A DNA stretch of 64,000 nt, taken from positions 62,001 to 126,000 of the forward strand of contig CAVZCV010000014.1 of the NCBI GenBank assembly GCA_963773875.1, read 5' to 3'. Below, in pieces: positions 1 through 9,984 of this stretch. The translations under genes were made by a program, and so were the position numbers. This DNA is from CAVTYH01 sp963773875. GTDB taxonomy: Bacteria; Planctomycetota; Planctomycetia; Pirellulales; JADZDJ01. Below the pieces are notes generated by a model. That model worked only from the letters and a program-made list of their open reading frames with translations. It did not search any database and had not been told where the DNA came from. Positions within the stretch are counted from its first letter, which is position 1, and every line of letters begins with the position of its first letter.

Positions 1-29
1 GCAAGCGTCGCCAAAACAATTCGATTCAT
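1..29 (-). CDS. N-terminal start of an exported protein, cut by the window edge
   Basis: The complement of the first 29 bases starts with ATG and reads MNRIVLATL, a basic residue followed by a hydrophobic run like the start of a signal peptide. A good ribosome binding site (AAGGAG) lies on the complementary strand just upstream, 6-7 bases from the ATG. It reads in the same direction as the AraC-type regulator and starts about 120 bases after that gene ends. Only nine residues are visible, so no family can be named. Confidence 0.5.
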
Positions 30-148
30 GAACAATTCTCCTTGGTTGCTGTGGTGAAACCTGCGCGGCCGCCGGAGCTGGCTCACGGCCAGGATGATAG
101 TGAAGAGCGTGACGGCCCGATAGTAAGAACGCGACACTCGACCGGCGG

Positions 149-994
149 TCATTCGTGTCGTGGACGGTTTGCAGCCGCGAAGAAGGTGTGGAACTCGGGC
201 ACGGCCGCGAGGTGCGCCAAAAACCGAGAAGGGGGCTCTCCTGTGAAGTCACGACAGTCGTGTACCAAATGCATCTGATCGTAGAAGTCATTATCGTTGG
301 CAATGCGGCTCCATACATGGCTGGGCCATCGGAGCTTGTGATCGAGGGCAGCGTTGAACCTAATGATTCGCGCGTAGAGTTTGGGGGGCACGCCTACCTG
401 TGCGAGGAAACGCCTCTCGAACTGTCGTTTTGACAGCCCGGAATGGGTTGCCATTACCGAGACGCGATAAATACCGTCCTTCGCAAACAGACTGTTCGCC
501 GCAATGGCGACGGCGTCCAATGTCACATGGCGACCGAGCATACCGATGAGGCGCTCTTCGATGATCTTGATTCGTTCGGTAAACCCGGGGGTGTCGCCAA
601 GCTCCTGTTGCAGCCTCGGAAGCTCGGGTCCGATGACGGAATGGGCGTCGTACGCGACATCCGTCAATTCCGTCATGGGCACCCCGAAAAGGCGGTGGAA
701 GCCAGATGGTTGAAAATGAATGGTAAAGGTGTCAATACGTCCGCAGACCAACAACTCAGCCCGAGCGTGCGTCTGAGGACCCACAACGCTGACACGCGGC
801 GAGGCGTGACTGCGATCAGACCGAAGGGGCCGAACGTGGTAAGCATCTCCGAAGGCGAACGTCAGGAGTTGTTTTGGTCGCGCCGGCAACGGAATAACGA
901 GCGGGACGGAGCCGACCTGTCCTGTAGTCATACCGTAAGCCCAGACGTACGGCCGCAACAAAGCACTAGATGGCGCCATTTTCGTCTGAAGCAT
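149..994 (-). CDS. AraC-family transcriptional regulator
   Basis: Transcription regulator of about 281 residues. The N-terminal part (PSSALLRPYVWAYG, then LVIPLPARPKQLLTFAFGD) resembles the sensor domain common in AraC proteins of unknown ligand. The C-terminal third carries the AraC double helix-turn-helix: VSVMATHSGLSKRQFERRF for the first helix pair and the typical FYDQMHLVHDCRDFTGEPPSRF for the second. The open frame extends upstream to a GTG at 1051, but homologues begin near SPALRPYV, so the ATG at 994 is preferred; neither start has a strong ribosome site. It may control the partial exported gene just downstream on the same strand, though that is only inferred from position. Confidence 0.8.
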   Translation of the reverse strand: MLQTKMAPSSALLRPYVWAYGMTTGQVGSVPLVIPLPARPKQLLTFAFGDAYHVRPLRSDRSHASPRVSVVGPQTHARAELLVCGRIDTFTIHFQPSGFHRLFGVPMTELTDVAYDAHSVIGPELPRLQQELGDTPGFTERIKIIEERLIGMLGRHVTLDAVAIAANSLFAKDGIYRVSVMATHSGLSKRQFERRFLAQVGVPPKLYARIIRFNAALDHKLRWPSHVWSRIANDNDFYDQMHLVHDCRDFTGEPPSRFLAHLAAVPEFHTFFAAANRPRHE

Positions 995-1261
995 ATGTAC
1001 AACCCGCGGCGAACAGTCTACCGAGATTCCCAGATGGACTGAACCTGACACGGATCCAATCGCACAATGGCCGCGATTATAACACCGCGCCCCCCGCGGC
1101 TAACGCCCAGTGAATTTTTCTCCATTACTTTCGCCCCCGGCTCCGGTTTCTGAGTTCCCACGGCCGGAGCCATGCCCCATAAGGTGCTTTTTCAGGGCTT
1201 CGGCACCGGCCGCGCGGACTTTTTCCCTGAGTCCAAAGGCTTTTCCGAACGCCGCGGCTTT

Positions 1262-2623
1262 CTACGCAGGTATTCGGCCGACCACCGGCGGCGGCATCGC
1301 CAACCGCGCGATGCGGTGGAGAATTGCCGCGAACAAGTTCCGCGTCACGGCCACCTCGGCCAGTTGGAATGTCACGTACTTCGAGTGTCTGGTCACCTTG
1401 GCCCCAATCTTGATCAGCTTTTCCCGCAGTGTCGTCAGCGACCAGTGTCGCACCGGTTTCGGCAACGCCACCCGCCGTAGGAAGTTGCCCAGGTTGTAGG
1501 CCAAGGCGAACAACTGCAAGCGAGCCTGGTTGTCCTTGAACGTGCGGCAGGAGAGCTTCGTCCACTTCACCGCGTTCTTGCCTTCCTTGATCCACTGCTC
1601 CGCCGTGCCGCGACCATTGTAAAAGCGCACCACACGCTGCGACCGCCACATGAGGTTCGTCACGATGAAGCCCACACGCGGGAACAACTCACCCCGGTGC
1701 CATTCGATCTTGGCCACCACGCGGCGCGGGTGCTGCCAGGACTTCGCTTGGTACTGGAAGCTATGGTAGAACACTTTGGGTCTGTGCGAAGGTCGTCCTG
1801 CCGGACGCTTGAGCCAGGGCTCGATTTCCCGCTCCAGCACGGCGTTGGCCTTGAGGCGAATGGCGTAACGATAACCTGCTTCCTCCAGCAATCGGTACAT
1901 CGCCGGATTGGCGAAGGCTGCGTCGCCGCGAAAGAACTTCGGAATGTCACAGTGGCGATACCGCTCGATCACCGGCAGTAGCACTCTCCGCCAGAACTTG
2001 GCGCTGGCGTGATTGCCGCGCCGCAGCATGGCCCATTCCAGATCGCCGAACTGGTTGAACAAAAACAGCGGGTGGTAGCAAGTGCATTCAAAGTGCCCGT
2101 TGTAGGCCGTGCCCTCTTGCTTTCCGTAGGTCTCGCTGACCGAACTATCCAGATCGAGGATCAGTTGCTTCCGGCGGCTGCCGCCGGTGGACCTTGTCGA
2201 TCCACCGGCCGGAGAGATTCATCAGCGCCGTGAGATTGTCCTTCGTGCTGAGGATCTCCGTCTCAAACCGGCCGACCTCGCTGGTCGAGGCCGCTTGCTT
2301 CTCCGGCTGGCTGGCCCTGCCTCCCACCACGTGCCGCATCGCGGGATCGACGGACAACCGCTCCGCGTCGTTGACATCTTCATAACCTGCCAGTCGGCTG
2401 TAGACTCGACTGCCGCAGCAGTGGCGACAAACCGTGCTGCTTGTTACTGCCCCGCGCGGCTGTCCTTGAGCGTGTCGTGTGCCATGTCCGTCAGCCCGAG
2501 CGTTGCGTCGAGTTCGCGATACGCCAGGAGCCCGGCGTCGGTCGTGATCTGGCTGCCAAGGAACTTGAGCTTCAAGCGGCTGTCAAAACCAACCCGCAAA
2601 TCTTTGTTTTGGCAGTCACCCAT
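1262..2623 (-). pseudogene. IS1380-family transposase, broken by frameshifts
   Basis: DDE transposase of the IS1380 family. The N-terminal piece (LRVGFDSRLKLKFLGS, TTDAGLLAYRELD) starts at 2623. The middle piece has RLAGYEDVNDAERLSVDPAM and VGRFETEIL. The C-terminal 266 residues are in one frame. Catalytic-type residues are visible: LILDLDSS for the first Asp, FFRGDAAFANP for the second, and EQWIKEG for the Glu. Three frame changes are needed, near 2450, 2410 and 2185. Total length, about 455 codons, is the family's normal length, so nothing large is missing. I could not define terminal inverted repeats or a target duplication. The copy should be inactive unless the frame breaks are sequencing errors. 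Confidence 0.85.
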
Positions 2624-3080
2624 TGGGTTCCCCCGTGAGCATGGCACGAATTGGCAGAACACCCTTGTTTTTCAAGGGTCTGGCGCAAATCGCATGCCAA
2701 TGCACGAGAAGTCATCTGGGAAATGCGGGATTAAGCAGACTGACTGTGGGTCATGTAGCGCGGGTTTGGCCAAATCGGTGTAACGATTGACGACATGAGT
2801 CATTACGTGGCTCGGCGGGCGTTCAGAATTTGGGCCACTTCGTGCCTGCGGTTGATCGATCCCCGACAAACCCGCGTCGCTGGCCGGGGGAATCACCGTC
2901 GAGATTCTTGCGACAGACTCTACGCCTAAAGTACGATTAAGGCGCGCCGGTGCCGAAGGCAGCTAGGATTGTCCGTTGTCAGTTATCTCGCTCCGAGCGG
3001 ATGAAATTCAGCTGTCCTTGTCGCGCGTAGACAATTGAGCCCCCGGTTTTCCTTTCGTACCTCTAGCCGTTGAGCCGCTG
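2624..3080. other. Non-coding stretch between IS1380 remnant and ThuA gene
   Basis: The left part is probably the outer end of the IS1380 element. It contains a short hairpin, CCCTTG-TTTTTC-CAAGGG type, around 2663-2678, and an A/T-poor stretch. The right part should contain the promoter of the ThuA gene, but no convincing -35/-10 pair was found. No open frame here has coding character. Confidence 0.4.
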
Positions 3081-4007
3081 ATGATTCACTTGCGATTTCT
3101 TCTGCCCGCCGCGCTGTTATTAAGTGGTGTCGCGATCCGTGCCGCGGAGCCCCTCAAGGCGGCCGCTGCGGTGGTCAAACCGCTCAAGGTGCTGCTCGTC
3201 ACGGGGGGCTGCTGTCACGATTACAAAAATCAAAAGGAGATCCTCAAAGAAGGGCTCGAAGCCCGTGCCCATGTCATCGTCGATCAGGTCCATCGCGACG
3301 ACAGCAGTACCAAGGTGCAATTCGAAATGTACAACCAGCCCGATTGGGCCGATGGATACGATGTCGTCATTCACGATGAATGTGCCGCCGATGTCAAGGA
3401 CGTTGGCTATGTCAACAACATTCTGGCGGCGCACCGCAAAGGCATTCCAGCAGTCAACCTGCACTGCACCATGCACTGCTACCGGGTCTCACCGGATTTT
3501 GGCAAACCGAGCATCAAGCCTGGGACCGAAGGTGCAATCTGGTTCGACTTTATCGGCATTCAATCCAGTGGCCATGGCGCACAAAAACCGATCGCGTTGA
3601 CGTTCCTGCCGACCGATCATCCAATCACCAAGGGGATGACCGATTGGACCACCATCAACGAAGAGTTGTACAACAACATCCAAATCTTCGACACCGCAAC
3701 GCCCCTGGTGCGCGGCAAGCAAGATGCAGGCGAGCGGCGGGGAGTGAACGACACCGTGGTCGCCTGGACCAATCTGTACGGCGACCGAAAGACGCGCGTG
3801 TTTTCCACCACGCTCGGTCACAACAACGCCACGGTCGGTGATGATCGATACCTGCAGCTCGTCCTGCGCGGCCTCCTCTGGGCATGCGACAAATTGGACG
3901 GCGAATATCTGAGGCCGTACGACCCGGCGAAGGTCAAGGCCGCCGAACCGAATGCCGGACCGCAACCAACGCCGGCCAAGCTACCCGCACCGATCGGCGG
4001 AACATGA
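3081..4007 (+). CDS. Exported ThuA-like (trehalose-utilisation) domain protein
   Basis: Protein of 308 residues with a signal peptide (MIHLRFLLPAALLLSGVAIRAAEP). The mature part has the ThuA-like class I glutamine-amidotransferase fold: KVLLVTGGCCHDYKNQKEIL at the N-terminus, YDVVIHDECAADV, GIPAVNLHCTMHCY, then DHPITKGMTDW and the closing RVFSTTLGHN with the final conserved His. ThuA proteins are linked to sugar metabolism but their reaction is unsettled. The next gene, a Tat-exported Gfo/Idh/MocA oxidoreductase, starts 58 bases downstream on the same strand; this pairing is very common in planctomycetes and suggests joint work on a carbohydrate in the periplasm. The start fits the signal peptide, though the ribosome site is weak. 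Confidence 0.88.
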   Translation: MIHLRFLLPAALLLSGVAIRAAEPLKAAAAVVKPLKVLLVTGGCCHDYKNQKEILKEGLEARAHVIVDQVHRDDSSTKVQFEMYNQPDWADGYDVVIHDECAADVKDVGYVNNILAAHRKGIPAVNLHCTMHCYRVSPDFGKPSIKPGTEGAIWFDFIGIQSSGHGAQKPIALTFLPTDHPITKGMTDWTTINEELYNNIQIFDTATPLVRGKQDAGERRGVNDTVVAWTNLYGDRKTRVFSTTLGHNNATVGDDRYLQLVLRGLLWACDKLDGEYLRPYDPAKVKAAEPNAGPQPTPAKLPAPIGGT

Positions 4008-4065
4008 TCTGATTTATCCACTTGCCTGCGCGATTCAACTCCTCCTTAGCCCAGGAGCCGATGCC

Positions 4066-5538
4066 ATGTCCGAACTCTCGCGTCGTCAATTTCTGCACGA
4101 TTCATTGCTCGCAGCGGCGGCGGCGGCCACAGCTGCGGCCGCCACACCGGCGTTGCCGGCGGCCGAAGTGGAAGCCGCTGCATCGAGTGTCAATGAAAAA
4201 TTGGGAGCCTGCGTGATTGGCGCCAATGGGCGAGGGAACAATCATTTGGCGGAATGGGCCAGCGGAAAACTAAACACCGAGGTCGTAATCATCTGTGATG
4301 CCGATCGCGACATCGGTGAAAAGCGCTGCGCGGAGATCGCCAAAAAACAGGGTCGTAAGCCCAAGTTCGTGCAAGACCTGCGCGAAGCGCTGGCCGAGAA
4401 GTCGGTCGACTTTGTCAGCATTGCCACGCCTAACCACTGGCATGCGCTGGCGGCCATTTGGGCCATGCAAGCGGGCAAGGATGTGTATGTGGAAAAACCG
4501 GTATGCCACAACATCAGCGAAGGTCGTCGGATCGTCGAAGCGGCCCGCAAGTACAACAAGATTTGCCAAACCGGCACTCAATCACGCTCGACTGGCGGAA
4601 CACGGCAAACGATCGACTACATCCGTTCCGGCCAGCTCGGGGACGTAATGCTTGCCCGAGGGTTATGCTATAAGCCGCGCGGCTCAATCGGCGCGAAAGG
4701 CAACTACCAGCCCCCCTCCGGTGTCGACTACAACCTGTGGTGCGGCCCGGCGCCGCTCGATCCACTCTCACGTCCACGCTTGCACTACGATTGGCATTGG
4801 GTTTGGTCGACCGGCAATGGCGATCTGGGGAACCAAGGTATTCATCAGATGGATATTGCCCGCTGGGGTCTGGGCGTCGATGCGCTTCCGACCGGCGTGA
4901 TCACTTATGGCGGCCGCTTCGGCTACGAAGATGCCGGCGAAACGCCCAACACGGAAGTGACCGTGCTGGATTACGGTCCGAAAACGCTGGTCTTCGAAGT
5001 GCGCGGCTTGAAAACGCCGCCGCTGAAAGATGTGAACATGGGCGTTATCTTCCAGGGAACCGCAGGCTATGCCGTAATTACCGACAACTACAATCTTGGC
5101 ACGATCTTCGACAACGACATGAAAGTGGTGAAGAAGTTCGAGGCCGGCGGCAATCACTTCGCCAACTTCATTCAGGCCGTCCGCAGCCGCAAGAAAGAGG
5201 ATCTCAACGCCGACATTCTGGAAGGCTTCCTCAGTAGTTCGCTGTGTCATTTGGGCAACATTAGCTACCGCCTGGGGCAGCCGCTTTCAACGCCGGTGGT
5301 ATTGGAACGGCTGCAAGGCGTAAAGATGACCGACCGCGCGCAGGAGACGTTGGATCGTACGGTCGAGCACTTAAAGGAAAATAACGTTAGGCTCGACGAC
5401 AAGTTACGCCTCCAATGCGGCGAATCCCTCAAATTCGATCCCGGCGCGGAATTGTTCGTCGGTAACACTAAGGCCAATGACCTGCTGACTCGCGAATACC
5501 GCCCACCGTTTGTCGTTCCGGGGGTCGGACAGCTGTGA
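4066..5538 (+). CDS. Tat-exported Gfo/Idh/MocA-family oxidoreductase
   Basis: NAD(P)-dependent sugar oxidoreductase family, 490 residues. The ATG at 4066 is chosen over an upstream ATG at 3952 because AGGAG lies 8 bases before it and the product then begins with a twin-arginine signal (SRRQFLHDSLLAAAAAA). The nucleotide-binding fold follows (GACVIGANGRGNNH, CDADRDIGEKRC) with the family's EKPV motif (VYVEKPVCHNISEGRRIVEAA). A C-terminal substrate domain includes HYDWHWVWSTGNGDLGNQGIHQMDIARW, typical of planctomycete members. It forms a pair with the upstream ThuA gene. The natural substrate cannot be read from the sequence. Confidence 0.92.
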   Translation: MSELSRRQFLHDSLLAAAAAATAAAATPALPAAEVEAAASSVNEKLGACVIGANGRGNNHLAEWASGKLNTEVVIICDADRDIGEKRCAEIAKKQGRKPKFVQDLREALAEKSVDFVSIATPNHWHALAAIWAMQAGKDVYVEKPVCHNISEGRRIVEAARKYNKICQTGTQSRSTGGTRQTIDYIRSGQLGDVMLARGLCYKPRGSIGAKGNYQPPSGVDYNLWCGPAPLDPLSRPRLHYDWHWVWSTGNGDLGNQGIHQMDIARWGLGVDALPTGVITYGGRFGYEDAGETPNTEVTVLDYGPKTLVFEVRGLKTPPLKDVNMGVIFQGTAGYAVITDNYNLGTIFDNDMKVVKKFEAGGNHFANFIQAVRSRKKEDLNADILEGFLSSSLCHLGNISYRLGQPLSTPVVLERLQGVKMTDRAQETLDRTVEHLKENNVRLDDKLRLQCGESLKFDPGAELFVGNTKANDLLTREYRPPFVVPGVGQL

Positions 5539-5901
5539 GTGACGCACTTTGACATTGCGCGGTGCATCAGCGCCGCATCTTAAAGAATTCGGCGCGGCGT
5601 TCGACTAAGTGCAGGTCCGCCATTGGCAGGATAGATTCTGATTGCACATGTTGACCCTTGCGGATGGGGAATCGCATCCGAGCCGAACCGCCCGTTGCAT
5701 CTAAAACAGGGATCTTCTTCCTCCGGCGTTTTGCGAACTGACGCTAATGCAGTTTTTGGACAATCGTCTCAGTTGACAGCTGCCATCGGCACGAATCTCC
5801 GAGTAACCGCCCGGACCAACGGCTCAATTTAACCGTGGAATACTGCATGACGTTGATGCGAATTGCCACCGCGGGAATGCGCAACAGTAAACGTCCCATT
5901 C
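5539..5901. other. Intergenic region, nothing recognised
   Basis: It lies between two convergent units, the oxidoreductase and the small gene ending at 5902. No gene, repeat or clear terminator hairpin with a U-tract was seen. Confidence 0.4.
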
Positions 5902-6117
5902 CTAAGGCGACGCTGGCCAGCGCCGAATAATCACGGAGTCATTGGGGCACTTCTCAAGGACGACAGGCGATTGACTCGGGGCGATCACCGTTGCTTTCTC
6001 CGAGACAGGGCAGACGTAAATGTACGGTGACCCGTCGAAGCGCAGATCGACATCCGGTGCACAGAAAGTATGGCGGCTACCGCACGATTTGCACTGCGCT
6101 TCAATTACACCTGCCAT
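5902..6117 (-). CDS. Small protein with paired cysteines
   Basis: A 71-residue protein with CKSCGSRHTFC near the N-terminus and single cysteines further on (YVCPVSE, EKCPND), which suggests a small metal-binding knuckle. It starts 5 bases after the stop of the 110-residue gene upstream, so the two are very likely translated together. No family is recognised. The ribosome site is weak, consistent with coupling. Confidence 0.55.
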   Translation of the reverse strand: MAGVIEAQCKSCGSRHTFCAPDVDLRFDGSPYIYVCPVSEKATVIAPSQSPVVLEKCPNDSVIIRRWPASP

Positions 6118-6122
6118 TTCGA

Positions 6123-6455
6123 TCAGCCGATTTGCAGACTTTCTAAAGTCGCGAGCGCTTTGCGTGCTTGTTCGAGACCGCCCTGCACCCGGACGAACTC
6201 AACCACAGCCATTAGATGACCGTTTCCGACATCGGAGCCCATCGTCCGCTTGTGTCCGTTGCGCTTTCCCATTGGTCTGCCGAGTCGCTTCTTGCCTTTT
6301 GACTTCTTGGCATTGGACCGAGTGTTGTAAACAGCGTTCGGCGTCAATTTGATTCCTTCCTTAGCGGCAGCCTCCACGACTTCCTTTGCCGACAGGCTAG
6401 GATGATCCTTGATGAACTTCGTCTTCGCCCCCCGCGGTAATTTGGTCTTTGGCAT
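6123..6455 (-). CDS. Small basic hypothetical protein
   Basis: A 110-residue protein. The first part is basic and helix-turn-helix-like (SLSAKEVVEAAAKEGIKLTPNAVYNTRS), followed by a lysine-rich linker (NAKKSKGKKRLGRPMGKRNGHKR) and a C-terminal helix (MAVVEFVRVQGGLEQARKAL). This build is familiar from small conserved proteins of planctomycetes, but no function is known to me. DNA binding is an inference from the basic linker and helical motif. It heads a two-gene unit with the cysteine protein at 5902-6117. Confidence 0.6.
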   Translation of the reverse strand: MPKTKLPRGAKTKFIKDHPSLSAKEVVEAAAKEGIKLTPNAVYNTRSNAKKSKGKKRLGRPMGKRNGHKRTMGSDVGNGHLMAVVEFVRVQGGLEQARKALATLESLQIG

Positions 6456-6552
6456 TTCTAATAAACCCTACTGTTAGATTGTTGCGCCCCAATAAAGCTA
6501 TGCAATGGTGTATCAGGGATTGAGGTTTGTCAATCCGCTCTACGGCGGCAAT

Positions 6553-7557
6553 CTACTGTTGAGGCGCGCTGCGGATAAGTGTCATGAGCCGAGCCAATCG
6601 AGTCATTTGACCATTTCTGCGGCTGATACTCCAAATCGCGGCGCTCGCCAGAGTACTTATAAATATGACCATCAGATTGGGTTCCGGCACCGTGACCAGT
6701 GCCAAACTGAAAGGCCCGGACAATCCCGTTGTAACTATGGCGACCTTATTGGTGCCATCTAAGTTAGCACTATAGATCTGATCTAATTGCGTGTCTGACC
6801 AAAACACCTTTCCTAACGTACCGTCCACCACAATTCCTGAATCCAAGGCCGGCGGGTTGGAACTTACAGTGCCAATTGTCTGTTGACTTGTGCCATCCAG
6901 GTTGGCACGGTAGACGAATCCATGCTCGCTATCGAGCCAGTACAGTTTTCCTCCGGCTGGGTCGATTGACAGTTGCGTAGGAGATCCAATGGACCCCGAA
7001 ACAATCGTTTGCCGACTGCTCCCGTCGAGATTTGCTCGTTCAATTCGCGTTTCATCGACCGTATCGGCCCAATACATTTTGCCTGCCCCGTCGAGGGCCA
7101 TGCCATAGGGGTAGCGCTCGGTTAAGGACAGTATGTCGGTAACCGATGATCCATTTGCGTTTGCCGACCGGATCTTTCCATTGCCGGCCACGTAGCCATG
7201 GCTGCTGGACCAGTAGAGTTTGGAATTACTCGGACTAAACGTGAGACCGCGTGTGTAATTAGCGTCATCGAACGTCGCTAACAGCGTTTGATTGCCGCCG
7301 TTGAAATCGGCGGACCACAGTTGCGGCGTGGGCGCTCCGACGGAAAAGAAGATCTTTCCCAACGACTGACTCGCCGCGAGATAGGCATAGTCGCGTGGTA
7401 CGGAAATGATCGTTTCGACATTTGAGCCATCGACGTTTGAACGCTTAATGACCTGAAGATTCGGATCCGTCCAATAAAGTTTTTCCTGAGCAATCGCCTG
7501 GGTGAAGGTGGAGAAGACCACAACCGATACGCCCAGAGCGCGCAGCATCCAATTCAT
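6553..7557 (-). CDS. Exported YWTD-type beta-propeller with PEP-CTERM tail
   Basis: A 334-residue protein. ATG 7557 is preferred over an upstream start because it opens a signal peptide (MNWMLRALGVSVVVFSTFTQAIAQ). Repeats such as KLYWTDPNLQVIKRSNVDGS, KLYWLDSEHGFVYRANLDGTS and KVFWSDTQLDQIYSANLDGT are the YWTD repeats of an LDL-receptor-type six-bladed propeller. The end, VPEPNLMVIFISTLASAAIWSISRRN, is a PEP-CTERM sorting signal: PEP motif, one membrane segment, then arginines. The protein should be exported and processed by an exosortase, though no exosortase gene is in this window. Propellers of this type usually bind protein or sugar ligands; the partner is unknown. Confidence 0.85.
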   Translation of the reverse strand: MNWMLRALGVSVVVFSTFTQAIAQEKLYWTDPNLQVIKRSNVDGSNVETIISVPRDYAYLAASQSLGKIFFSVGAPTPQLWSADFNGGNQTLLATFDDANYTRGLTFSPSNSKLYWSSSHGYVAGNGKIRSANANGSSVTDILSLTERYPYGMALDGAGKMYWADTVDETRIERANLDGSSRQTIVSGSIGSPTQLSIDPAGGKLYWLDSEHGFVYRANLDGTSQQTIGTVSSNPPALDSGIVVDGTLGKVFWSDTQLDQIYSANLDGTNKVAIVTTGLSGPFSLALVTVPEPNLMVIFISTLASAAIWSISRRNGQMTRLARLMTLIRSAPQQ

Positions 7558-8152
7558 TGTTGCACCTGCGTCAAAGTTGTCGTTCTGTGATGTACGATGG
7601 CGAAATGCTGCGGCATGATTAGGCAGCACTAGCGGTTTAGACTGACATTAAATCTCCGAATGCCGCCAATTGCAATGTTTTTGCGCAAGAGGCAAAAAAC
7701 ATCGAAAATAGTAGATCTACACAATTGACGATGACTTCGTTTCATCGCCTTGCCTGCCAAATCCAAGTAGATCTTCGTCGCCAGAGCGAATTCGCGATTG
7801 TCTAATTGCCTGGAAAAATGTGACTGGGATTTCGGTATGACCAATGTCTCCTTCACCTTCTGTAAAACGGCAAACGCGCCAGCTTCCGGTTTTCGGCGTG
7901 CCGGCGTAGGGTGATGATTGCGGCACCGAGCGGAGAAACCACATTTGCGATCGTCGAAAGCTAGCTCGGCAACAAAAGCCGCGCCGGGCCGTGTCGGCTA
8001 CTAATAACTGCGGTCTTTGCTATGCCGACCGACTGGGCCTCCGGATCTTGTGATTCCACGGTTGCCCGCGATTTCTGGGCCAAACAAAAGAGGTGGCTCC
8101 CAGGTTTACAATCGGCAAACTGTCGCCGCGCGATCTTCCCCCCAATATTTCT
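7558..8152. other. Intergenic region, nothing recognised
   Basis: It holds the presumed upstream region of the propeller gene, which is read leftward, and the downstream region of the EF-hand gene. Short open frames occur on both strands, but none has a ribosome site plus protein-like composition. No repeats or terminator were seen. Confidence 0.4.
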
Positions 8153-8806
8153 TTAGCCCGTACTGGGAGAGTTTCTCTTTACGCGTCGTACCCATGCGAA
8201 GATGGCAAAAAGGAGGACTGCCAGGCCGGCAACGATTCCGGCCAGTTTGGTAGTGTTTGCCGGCGGATTGTAAATGAACTCTATTTCGCCCCTGCTTTGG
8301 TTTTCGTTGCGAACCTGACTAGTGATCTGGATAACCTCAGACTTCGGATATGCGGCGTTGAACAGATACTCGCCGATGGAAGGGAAGTGCCGATTTTCGA
8401 AAGTTAGCCGGTGAGGGCCGGCAGCGAACGAGGCTGGCGTCGTCGTAAATTCCAACTGAATCACTCCTCGACCGGTGCGCAATTCGGCAAGCGCAGGGAC
8501 GTTCGATGCGGTGAGTTTCAAATCGACGTCGCTCCCATCCAGCCGCACCGCCAGTTCCCGTTTCAGCTTCTCCGCATAGGCTGCGACTTCGTTTGCGGCG
8601 ATCGTGCCGTCGCGATTGGAATCCATTAGAACAAGCACCTGGTCGGCGATTTCCACACCTGGCGTGAGATTGATTTGCAGGCGGATACCACCGGGCTCAA
8701 TGTCCACCAGTGTCGCTTGCAAATACTCGTCCAGCACGTGGGCGTCAACGCTCGACGGCAAGGCAACCCATAGAAGCAGCAGCAGCCAGCGACACAGCGT
8801 CTTCAT
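8153..8806 (-). CDS. Exported EF-hand-like protein with C-terminal membrane anchor
   Basis: A 217-residue protein with a signal peptide (MKTLCRWLLLLLWVALPSSVDAH). Residues 62-73 (DSNRDGTIAANE) form a calcium-binding EF-hand-like loop. The rest is beta-rich, with one membrane segment near residues 189-207 followed by RRVKR, so most of the chain faces outside. The start overlaps the TGA of the upstream DUF3500 gene (ATGATGA context), so the two are translationally coupled; ATG 8809 is an equally possible start. The arrangement recalls exported N-terminal domains found with HupE/UreJ-like metal permeases, but no permease is adjacent. Function unknown. Confidence 0.65.
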   Translation of the reverse strand: MKTLCRWLLLLLWVALPSSVDAHVLDEYLQATLVDIEPGGIRLQINLTPGVEIADQVLVLMDSNRDGTIAANEVAAYAEKLKRELAVRLDGSDVDLKLTASNVPALAELRTGRGVIQLEFTTTPASFAAGPHRLTFENRHFPSIGEYLFNAAYPKSEVIQITSQVRNENQSRGEIEFIYNPPANTTKLAGIVAGLAVLLFAIFAWVRRVKRNSPSTG

Positions 8807-9880
8807 CATTCCTTCCACCATTTTGCCCCGTAGTCGTTCGTCGGATCGCGGTAAATGGTGTGGATATGTTTCGTCGTATCTCCACCCAAGCGCTGGGGCG
8901 CGAATTCGATGAATACCGTTGGCCCTTGAATGCGGAAGTACGCCGCGCTGTCTTTTTCCGTGGGGCCGCTCCACGCGAACCAGGTTTCTTCAATCTTCTT
9001 TTTCATCTCATCCATCTTCGCGGCTGCGACCGTTTCGTGCATGATTCCCGTCCATTCGCCGGCTAAGTCGAGCAGCATGTCGCGCTGCTTGTCTGTGAGG
9101 TCCGAGCCTTTGATTCCTTCGGGCTGAATCATTTGCCCGTCCCGGCCTGGGCCGAGCACGAGGTCGCGGATTTGGAAGCCGAGAATGGCTTGCTTGCGCT
9201 GTGTTTCGTTCAGCGAACTGAGCAGCGCGAATGCCTTGTCGACTTCGCGACCCAAGGGACGCACCTCTTTCCCTTCGAGCTCGTAAATCGCCGGCTGCGC
9301 CGGTGTGGCTGGGAGCAAGCGTGCTGTGTTGGCCAGCAAAGCTGATGTTCAGGCCGAGATGATGCCCGCCAAATTGCATCATCCAAGGTTCGGTCGCGGA
9401 AGGCTGTCCCAAAAATGAAATGTAATAGTTGTCGCGTCCGAAGCTAGCTCCGCCGCCCGGCCCCCCTTTGCCGCCTTTACCACCGCCACCTTTACCGCCT
9501 TTGCCACCATCTCCGTTTTTCAAGACTTCGTCGGCCTCGACAATTTGCATTACTTTTTCATAGCCGGCAGGACTCAGCGCCGCCTTGAGCACTGCCATCG
9601 CGGCATCGCACTGCGGCTGCGTGAGGTCGCCCATCCGCAGACCCTCGCGCCGAAAAGCTCCCTGGGGGAGGTTCGACCAACGCTTGCGCTGCTGTTCGTC
9701 TTTGAAATCGAACAGGAGTTTGCCGCGCTGAGTATCATCGAGCGTGCCGAGGAACTTTTGTGCAGCGGCGGCAATCTGATCTGTCCCGTTTCCTGCTGTC
9801 GCGGCGCGCTGGGCGAAGGCGCTCATACAGCACGCTACGACCAGAACTAATGGGAACGCCCGGGTTCTATGTCGACGCAT
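8806..9880 (-). pseudogene. Exported DUF3500-family protein, one frameshift
   Basis: Signal peptide MRRHRTRAFPLVLVVACCMSAFA, then a DUF3500 domain: FLGTLDDTQRGKLLFDF, WSNLPQ, RREGLRMGDLTQPQ, then FGGHHLGLNISFAG. The frame must change near 9305, where HTGA joins QPAIYELEGKEVRPLG, and the domain then continues to GAKWWKE. The missing base makes the upstream frame run to 9008 in nonsense. A long glycine/lysine linker (GGKGGKGGGGKGGKGG) sits mid-protein. ATG 9880 has GGAG at 9-base spacing. DUF3500 proteins are exported proteins of unknown role. Both halves are intact, so an assembly indel is plausible. Confidence 0.8.
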
Positions 9881-9984
9881 TTTCAATTTCTCCTATTACG
9901 TGCAAGCTGCGTCCCCGCAGGTTTAAACCCCGTGGCAACAGCCACGGACCGCGCACTGAGATCGCTGCATGGCCTTCTTCAATT

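Noticed and set aside
1125..1649. 174-codon - strand frame over the IS1380 end
   Set aside because: Out-of-frame shadow of the transposase C-terminus.
4768..5250. 160-codon open frame antisense to the Tat-exported oxidoreductase
   Set aside because: Mirror of a strongly coding gene in GC-rich DNA; no start signal.
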